A stretch of DNA of 64,000 nt. It comes from Aspidiotus rigidus. Lineage: Eukaryota; Arthropoda; Insecta; Hemiptera; Diaspididae. Below the pieces are notes generated by a model. That model saw only the letters and a program-made list of their open reading frames with translations, did no database searches and was not told the DNA's origin. The stretch lies in assembly GCA_035079385.1 (NCBI GenBank), contig JAVHKY010000074.1, forward strand, positions 1,426,001-1,490,000. Direction: 5' to 3'. This document shows positions 55,896 to 64,000 of the stretch, in pieces (position 1 is the first letter of the stretch; each line of letters opens with the position of its first letter). Both the position numbers and the translations under genes were made by a program.

Positions 55896-57905
55896 ACCCA
55901 ACATTTGGCCACACCTGATTCACCTACTCTTATCTCCCCCACCTCGGTCTCCGTCATGTAAGTACGGCCATGCAGATACGATAATCATCCTTCAAAACAA
56001 ACGTATTTTTTCTGGACCCACTTCATTCTCCGTAACAACTCTGAAACAGTATTCAACCCCCTTAACTACTTTTGTTCCCCCTACCTTTTCTACCAACATT
56101 TTTGTATTGTAGATCCGATGTATATTTTGTAATTATTCGAGCTGATGACTCTAATGAGCAGAAAAAAAAAGAAGTAAATATTCCGCCTAAGTTACCACCC
56201 ACGCTATTTTTTGTCATGTTTTCATTGTTCGCGACACTGGTGTCACTATCACAATTCACGAGTACTTTAAGAATGTGGAGCGCTAGTATCGCGAGATGTA
56301 ATACGCATTCAAAAGTCTACAAATAGAAGCACTCAATGAACCTGAGCCGAAGCAATGGCCCCAGTCTTCACCTTCTTTCATTTGCTACAGGCTCACAATC
56401 AGAAGTTGATTCTCATTTTTCTATGATACTATTTTGGTGGCTACCTCATCAAATTATACCGGTACGGATTCGATTTCTGGACTAGGTCTTCGATTTATTT
56501 TACAACCACGTTGAAAATTTTTCGAATTCACGATATTAAAGGGGAACGGTTCCTTCAACTTCATTCATATATCATTGGATTTTTTTTCTCGTTTGAGATA
56601 TAAATGAACTCGATGAATATTCAAAATTCTCTTCACTTTTTGTACCAACTACAACAGGCAACAGTAGGCGATTTTTTAAATACAAAATTTATTATTCAGA
56701 ATATCTTATTAGATTTGGAAATGGAAAGCATTAGAATTTTAAAACAATTTTTTCTTAATCAAATCCTTTCACACGTAGAAAAATGGACATAATGTGGGCC
56801 AATTTCATTCATTCATTCATTCATTCATTCATTGCTCCCGAAGAGAATGTGTTCCAAGAATGGTTGTTCCATGAAATTGTCCACCGTTTTTATTTGCTGT
56901 AGCGATCAATCACTTTAGAAAAAATTGAACACAAGCTAATTATGTCGAATGCCAAATCGGTACATATATACACGATTTTCTGACAAGACTTTTTTGAGGA
57001 CTTGAAAAACTTATGGTCAGGCTAGGTTGGAAATTCCGAGGAAGTTGGACTTTGGCGCGGGGTCAACTCGAGTATACGAAGAAATGAAAAATAATTCAGA
57101 ATTTAGAACAGTAGAGGATAATATCAACGCGAAAGAAATTGACTTGCCGTGTTCGATTGCGAAAATAATCATATCTTTGAAAAATCATCACCAAATATGA
57201 AATACGTAAAGAGGGGAAAAAAAAGTATACACGCAAATATGTCACCGTCATCGTTGACGTTTTGGATAGTGCCGTCACTTCCCTGACAAAATTTTGGTCA
57301 AGGTTGACGTCTCCACACCGACTGACCGTTCATGTACAATCTAATGAGGTGAAAGACCCTCAATAACACGCAGATAGCAAGAAAAACAAGCAACTAATTC
57401 CCAGAAAACAAAACTAGACCAGTATTTGCACAAGTTACCCGGTTTAGATAACTTTTTTTTCCCCCCTTTTACTTCAGCAAAAAACACCAAATATAATCGT
57501 CGCTTTTTTTTTCGTCCGGGTTCACAAAAATAAACGAAGTTCCCCTCAGCAATAGACAAAATTCTTCAAAATTGACTACGGCTCGACGTGAAAATTAAGT
57601 CGCGAAATGGAGTCAACGGAAGTGTTAAGACGTAAGTTAATTCAGAGTTTGAAATGAGGATTTCAACTGTCAATATTTGAGTTCGACCAGCGTATACTTC
57701 TAGAGCGCTTAATATGGCCGTCGATTAGAAACTGACTTGAAGTCCATACAAGAATTTTGAGAGGACTTCATCTAGACGGGACGAATCAGTCAAAATCAGG
57801 TCAACAAATATGACCTTGAAAAGGAAAACAAGATATTGAAGGACAGAGAGTTTAGAAACTTGGTCTTACACTGGCCTAGCTAATTATGTACACGATATCC
57901 TAATT
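55896..57905. other. No recognised gene; ATTC microsatellite
   Basis: A perfect (ATTC)n run of about seven units at 56804-56834. A compact hairpin-forming phrase gagctgatgactc/gagcag at about 56139-56161. Otherwise AT-rich, non-coding-looking. Confidence 0.4.
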
Positions 57906-58800
57906 ATGTGGTTTGTCACTAATATACAGGTGAACCAATTTCTTCTCGAAAGGAATGCGATGGACGAGAGCATCAAATTCACAGTGGAAAGGGTAATGAG
58001 GCCATCACCATTTGGACTTAAGGATAGAATAGAAAATCTACACACAAACTCTACCACCACCCCTGGGCCCTGGCAAAAGTTGACGGCGATTCGGCACTAT
58101 TGCTATCGAACAGTTTCTCTCGTGAAAAACAATTAAGAGAAGAAGAAAGAAATTGAGATGACAAAGCAGACCGCAGCAGCCAACGGCTACTCTGGAGGCT
58201 AGCGTGTTCTTGGGAAAATGGAGGCGAGGAAGGGCACCTACGACAGCACAGTAAGAAAGTACTCCGAATCAAAACCATGAATAGGAAAGCACACAAACAA
58301 GGTGATCAAGGCGTACAGTCGTTATGATGTGAATAAGGGTGTCCTCAACAACCCACTGGCGGTGAAGAGAATTAGCAAGAACCAGAAGGAGAAGAACAAG
58401 GAGAACTTGAGCGGACAGTGGGAAGGTATCTCAATTGGTGAGACTGGGAGAAAGGAGGACAAGACATTACGAGAAAAAGAAGATGGTACCTATGTCACTG
58501 TTTGGCGAATACTGCAATGGAGAGCAGGACTTGAAGGCATACACGCAAAGAACCACAAGTAAAGAAGAAAACTATGAGATTGCAAAGAAAAAGAGGAGAA
58601 AAGCCAACCTCTTGAACAATGTAATCAGATTTGCCAGTGAAAGGTAATTCAGCTTGGTGATTGGAAGGGACAGAAAGAACAGAACCGACAAATAGGATGA
58701 CAGCAAACCTGGTAGTCAATATAGCATACGTCCAAAGAGTAAACCAAAAACGACGCAGTGTGTCATAGTCAATAAGATTAGAAACTGATGTTTAAGGCCT
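57906..58800 (+). other. Open frames of unknown origin upstream of R1-like end
   Basis: Lys/Glu-rich frames (57906-58136 and 58302-58562) with small gaps between them. Their composition and position just 5' of an R1-like fragment would suit a decayed ORF1, but no CCHC knuckle or other ORF1 landmark is visible, so I leave it unassigned. Confidence 0.25.
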
Positions 58801-58889
58801 TTGTCTTCTCTAACGGTATCTGATACCCAAAAGTATTCTTGTAAAACAAACTAATGAAGTGGGGTGACGCACAGCTGAAATAACCGGAT

Positions 58890-60186
58890 AAACTAGGCTT
58901 TAGAGGCAAAGACGCGTTGAACTGAGTCCGAACTCACAAAAGGAAAGGCCTCGACCATATTATTCACGACCCTTCGAAAGTTCAGTCCACCTAAACTTCG
59001 CCTGCAAAGTGTGTCAAGAAGGTGATGAAGTATCTGGGTATCTACCGTTTCCTAATAACAAATGAAAAGGTGACTAGGGTAGTGACCTATCAAAGCGGCC
59101 TGATGACAAGCCTTTGACGGGCGAGGGGAGTAAGAAGGAGTTTTACAACGAGTACCGCGTTGTCGATCCGCCTATATGATGCCGGACTCACTCCATAAAG
59201 ATGGCCTACGTGGAAATGATCCAACAAAGAGTTGCGCTGAAGTGTGTAAGTGCCAACCGCACGGTTTTAAGGAAGTCTTTTTGCGTATTAGGATGTTTAT
59301 CACAAATCGAGCTCCCTGCTGGGGAGAGAACGGTGGTGGTCACAGCAAAGAAGAGAACAACGACTGATCGAAAGGCTTTACGGATCAAGCAGGAGGCCAG
59401 GCGCTCTTTGGTTGAAAAATAAAAGCAAGAATAGCTCTGAGTGAGCTAGGAAAATGAAGGACCCGTGACCTAGGTGAGTGAGTGAATCAAGACCATGATC
59501 AGCTGAACTTTCCCTAGACGCAAGTGTTAAGCGGTCATGGCTGCTTCAACGAGTACCTTCATGAGATGTTAAGGAAAGTTGAGAAGGCAAGATCTTCACA
59601 TTGCAATCCGACCAAGTGCGAGACGATGGATCCTAGCACATCTTACTTGAGTGTGAGGCGTGGGCCAAGCTTAGACGGCATTGCAAGAGATTAAGGGTCG
59701 ATAAAGCGCTTGCTTCGAGTAGCCTGAAGGCCACCATGAGAAGTTCAAAGAATATGGAAGCAGGTGTTGAATTTGCAGGTACAGTCATGAAGAAGATAGA
59801 CATGGAATGGAATAGGCCAATGCAGAGCTACGGGAAGAAGATGGGACGTAGGGACAAGAAGACCGAAGAAGAAGAGACTCTCACAGCAATTTAGCTGTAA
59901 CGTGTGTATGGTATGTGTTATTTAGCGTGTCTGGGGGTACTGCAACTCGGCGGTCCCAGGGAGATTCTTTCAACACTGAAGGTAGACTCGGAAGGGTTGA
60001 TAACGGTGTCGGAGGAAACAAAGTTAATTTAATGCAAACACAACCCGCCTCCACTCCACTATAAAGGACGGGCGGCTACTCGTGCGAATTGATGAGACCC
60101 AAGACAGGCGCCAGAGTAATAAAGAAAGTCCAACAAGAGACCGTGGTTAATATAGCTTCCAAAAATTTGAAAAAAAAAAAAAAAGT
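58890..60186 (+). mobile_element. R1-clade LINE, 3' end with poly-A, dead
   Basis: Plus-frame fragments: KYLGIY (about 59025), MAYVEMIQQRVALKCVSANR (59200-59260), LGCLSQIELPAGERTVV (about 59290-59340, equivalent to PPIELLAEE at 20240), KKRTTTDRKALR. Then HCNPTKCETMD and ILLECEAWAKLRRHCKRL (about 59598-59690), the C-terminal zinc motif, and EFAGTVMKKIDMEWNRP (about 59768-59820), reaching a stop near 59894. The 3' UTR runs to an A-rich end at 60169-60184. Frameshifts throughout. Same family as 19335-20446 by wording. Confidence 0.75.
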
Positions 60187-63100
60187 TTAATACTTCCCCT
60201 CGTTCGTTTGTAGCGCGAAAGTTCTGCACTAACATTTTATAAAACAACTGTTATTCTAAAGATAAGCTTCATTAGAGCTGCTTGTTATACCGAAATAATC
60301 CCTCATCAGCGGTTTGGTGGTATTTAACGTTTCGAACGCGATTTTTGACATCGTGATGTAATTCCACGCAGAACTTTCGAAATATTCCTAAAACATTTTT
60401 ACAGACCCTATTTTTGTAATTCTGTGAAAGAACAACACAACGAATTACTCTTCCCCTCGTTATATTTCAATTCAAAAAAATGACTTCGATGAACCCCGAA
60501 GAGTGGCTACAAACTGCCCAGTTGAAATTAGAAAGAGAACAAAGTAATAATGCGTGGAAAGAATAGAATAGTTACCGCCAACCATTAAAACTTTCTTCGA
60601 ACTTTCGCGATCGATATAGTCGACAAAAATAGAAAGCTCAGCATCGACACTCACCTGTAACAAAGAAAAATAAAGAAAAAAAATTAATTTCGACGAACTC
60701 TCCAGTTTAGGTAATAGTAATGATAAAATCGTTCTGAAGCGCGCAGCACGTACGCCTTCGCGCCTTAACGCTGCAACGCAATTGCATAGGAAAACCCTTC
60801 TGAAATCACGTACGCTCTCATTATTGCGAGTATTTTCGGCATTGACAGAGCATATAAACAGCTAGAGCGCAATATTCGGGTTCAGCTATATTTTGCCAAG
60901 TGGGATAGGTCGCGGTTTTCGTTATATTGGAATCGAATCATTTCTTTTTTTTTTTTTGCCCTTCTCTCCTTTCATCTTTTTCCTCCTCTATATAAAATTC
61001 AATCGTCGGATGACAACACGTTCGGTACGAACAGTTTCCGATGACAGCGCGGTGTACAGAAATTATGTCAAATTTATATAAATGAGCCGTAGAAAATCGA
61101 ACAAAATAAACACGTTGTAGATTTCCTAGAAAATACTATAGAGTATATACCTATATTCTCGCTCGGCAGCGCTACAAAACACCTATACGTGATGTAGTAG
61201 GCCTATATGGAGGAAAAAAGATTTTTTCCCCCTATATCCCCATCACATCGCCGAGTATACTGAAATTCTTTCGAGAAATGAATCGCCTAATGGCTTCAAA
61301 CCGTGGCAATTCTGCCCGGAAACGGATTGTTTCATTCATTATTTTTCGGCGATCGTGACGCGTTCTAAAAAATCATTTTTTTTTTTTTCTCTCCACTCTC
61401 TAAAGTGCAACACATCTTATCGCGTATCAACGTCGTAATAATTATTGCACCTGAAAACGGAAAATTACGTAAAAATATACGAGGAAAGTATAAAGGGAAA
61501 CCAGCTTGAAAATCTTCTTTCTCGTTTCATTCTCAGAAAAATATAATTTCGAAGCACATCAACGCTACATCCGTAAACCTGCAAAAAGTACACGGATTAA
61601 TTCACCCATTTTTTCCTTCTCGTCGAGGTACCGCGCGCGCATAAGAATACATAAAGATTTTAATTAAGTCGTCTCTTATTTTAATTACTTCATAGAATGC
61701 ACCTAGATTCTCGGAAGAATACAAATTATACGGATAGCAAATATGAGGTGTGGTTTCGAATCGAAATATCCAACATTTATTCATACGGTAAGAAGTTAGA
61801 AAAGTACGGAGGATTGGAGAAAAGACTAATTCAAAATTATTCATTTCGAGGAAAAATGATTAAAAAAATTCCCGAATTTAAATCATCTTGACGAAATACC
61901 ATCTCGAAAATTATGAGAGATGCGTGATTCTATGAAAAAAATTGCATCCATAACATGTCGTTGCCATTTTTCGGGAAAGAATTATTCATAGTATCATCAA
62001 CTCTTAGTGGATAACTTTCATCAGCTCTGAAAGTTGTGATTAATCTTTCCATTTTTCTCTCTTTTTTTTTCAGACATTCGTTCTAGCAAATATAAAATAT
62101 TATACGACTAGTTTTTTTTTTTTTTTTTTTTTTTAATTGCATCCAACCATATAGAAGAATTATTTAAAAAAAAATAAATAAATAAATAATAAAAAAAAAG
62201 AATAGGGGGGGAAAAAATTACACACATGCATAGTATTAAAAAAAAAACAAAAAGTGAAAACAATAGTACTCCGACATAGCAATCCGTTGTAAGGACTGGA
62301 GCCGAGTTTGATTACTCTGCATTCGAATGGACAAAGAGTTTCTATAAACGATTAGCACGTTGATAAATTTTTGATTCTTAGTTAAAATAATGCAATCGGA
62401 ACAGAGACATTTAGCCCCGAAGTAAAGCAGTGAGGGCGAGATCCATGAAACTTTCGGGAGCAGTTTTCTCCACCTTTTCTTTCAACAATTAACAGGGAAT
62501 CTGTTTTATCGGGGGTTATTTTGTGCACAATGTCCACCGGCCGGCTTTCTAATCTGACTTCGTGAAAGGATAAAACCTAACCCAACTGTACGAGAGGACC
62601 TTGGAAAAATGTCAACTTTTGAACTATGAATGATGGGAAAACTCAGAAGAATTTTGATTATGTTTCATTCTTTCAGGCTCGGAGGACGAAATTTATCCGA
62701 ATCCTTCTGCTTCCAATGTTCCCTGTACCCCTCGATTAACTGCGTTAGAGATACCCCTCCCCACACAAATTTATCACTGCTCTGGCTTGTATTTCCTGAA
62801 TCCACTTGAGGGTAGGATTCGGAAACGATTCTTCGCGAAAATAAATAAAATTCGTAATATTTTGCCGGATAAATGGACCCTTAATGACGGATACAAATAT
62901 CATAAAAAATTTTCGAGCTCTTGAGATGCAATAAAGGAGAAAACCTGCAGGTTTATGCCCTGTACACGAGGTTCGAATAATAACCACCCCGCAGCACGAG
63001 ATCGTCGAACAAGCGAATTGAATTGGCAAGGTCGCGCGGTATTAATTTTGAATTGTTCGAATTTTTCCCTTCGTCAAATTTCGCCTCATGTATGCGCGCG

Positions 63101-64000
63101 ATAAAAAATATTTAAGCCTATATAAACCTAATGATGCTCCATATATTGCCGTTAGACAACATCCTGTGTCGTGCAGAGAAGGTGCGACTCTAAAAATAAC
63201 AAACAAACGCGAATAGACAAGTGAACAAATTAGCTTTGCCCGCGCTAAATCCGCGCGGCGTTCGTCGAGAAGAGCGAGAGAGGAAGGGAGGAAAATATGT
63301 ACTCTTCGTTAGAAACCCAATCTGCTTAATGAGTTAACTACGAGTACAATATTTTAGAAGCACGTCTGCACTACGGATTTGCGGGAGCTTTATAGTGAAC
63401 ATAGAACTGGTGGCTCGTCGCACGTGCCTAAAAGCTGCCTGCACTGCGCATGCATCATCAAGGTGTACCTTTATAACAAGTATGTTCTTGGAAAAAAAAA
63501 AAATAAAAAACAGTTCAAGTTTTTCTACCAGCATTTTTCTATACACGTTAAATACGTCAATGAAAATTTTCGCGTATTTTTCCCTAGTTTTGAAACTTTG
63601 ATAAAATAGCATTAAAAAATAGATTTGCATTTTTTTTTTCCTATTATTAGTGTCATTAAATGGAATTCATTGAAAAACGTTCTAATTACATTTGAAAACA
63701 ATAATTTCTACTTTAACAACTTCACGACCATGAAAATAGTATATGTACTCCATTTACGTCAGGTAGAACACACTTGTACAGTAATGAACGGGCAAGGGTG
63801 GAAGAGCACATTGTACATGGATACTTTCTCTCCAAGGAAAGACTCTTGTAGCTCCGACGTTGAGAGGAAAGTTCTTAGCTTTCATTGGGGGAGGGGAATT
63901 TTCAAACAAGAGTCAGAGAGAAGAAAATCAATGGTTCCTCCATACGAGCACTTTATCTTCGAGAAGTTTTTTCTCTCTCGACGTCCTTGGGCTGAAGCGA
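60187..64000. other. No recognised gene
   Basis: A 23-base T run at 62112-62134, an ATAA-rich stretch at 62168-62190, and 48-bp satellite remnants at 62585-62705 (gaccttggaaaaatgtcaac, ctcggaggacgaaatttatcc). A candidate 79-bp minus-strand exon lies at 60576-60654 but has no known peptide. Confidence 0.4.

Overview
The window is eukaryotic nuclear DNA, most likely from an arthropod and probably an insect. It is AT-rich, has no operon-like gene packing, and is full of decayed transposable elements typical of arthropods: Penelope-like elements (PLEs), R1-clade and jockey-like non-LTR retrotransposons, a hAT-type element, miniature inverted-repeat elements and tRNA-derived repeats. One host-gene exon is recognisable: a minus-strand coding exon at 6159-6381 whose peptide matches the N-terminal region of CrebA/CREB3-like transcription factors. 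It has clean splice sites at both ends. Much of the window is therefore probably intronic or flanking DNA of that locus, but no second exon was found.

Layout. 42-575 is a mariner-type foldback MITE. 955-1590 is a decayed tandem repeat of about 110 bp. 2277-3935 is PLE copy A. 6159-6381 is the CrebA exon. 8527-9570 is PLE copy B, 5'-truncated, with an intact 285-aa reading frame ending in a GIY-YIG nuclease. 10697-11185 is a five-unit tandem repeat. 14418-14800 is a jockey fragment joined to a PLE 3' tail. 15060-16450 is a very AT-rich block with a structured hairpin. 19335-20605 is an R1-like fragment abutting an inverted PLE piece. 21940-22045 is a solo PLE tail. 23250-25143 holds an antisense LINE, two tRNA-derived repeat units and two hAT-type copies; one hAT copy has its target duplication and a matching empty site nearby. 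30120-32158 is PLE copy C, the most complete (RT plus GIY-YIG, broken by frameshifts). 54900-55895 is another LINE/PLE pair (copy D). 57906-60186 is an R1-like 3' end.

Three unusual repeat systems run through the window. (1) A family that couples a TAGGCCTA-rich block to a block with repeated TGACGTCA palindromes (7690, 11190, 13860, 28950-29730, 32255, 34600-35220, 49860, 50470). (2) Arrays of GTCGAC/GTCGAT words at about 11-12 bp spacing flanking a conserved core (38683-40070, 41060-41870, 45430-45800, 48985-49390), one array holding a 376-bp palindrome. (3) A 48-bp satellite in both orientations (38390, 40080-40510, 45785, 51060-51340, 51540, 62585).

The most interesting signal is a small RNA-like structure in the PLE 3' tails. 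Five copies share a hammerhead-like arrangement (a GA-rich 5' strand, a short stem, then GAAA directly after the stem). The stem pairs change in a compensating way between copies. Two more distant relatives lie in the AT-rich block at 15-16 kb. Reading was by eye; no alignment, folding or database search was run.
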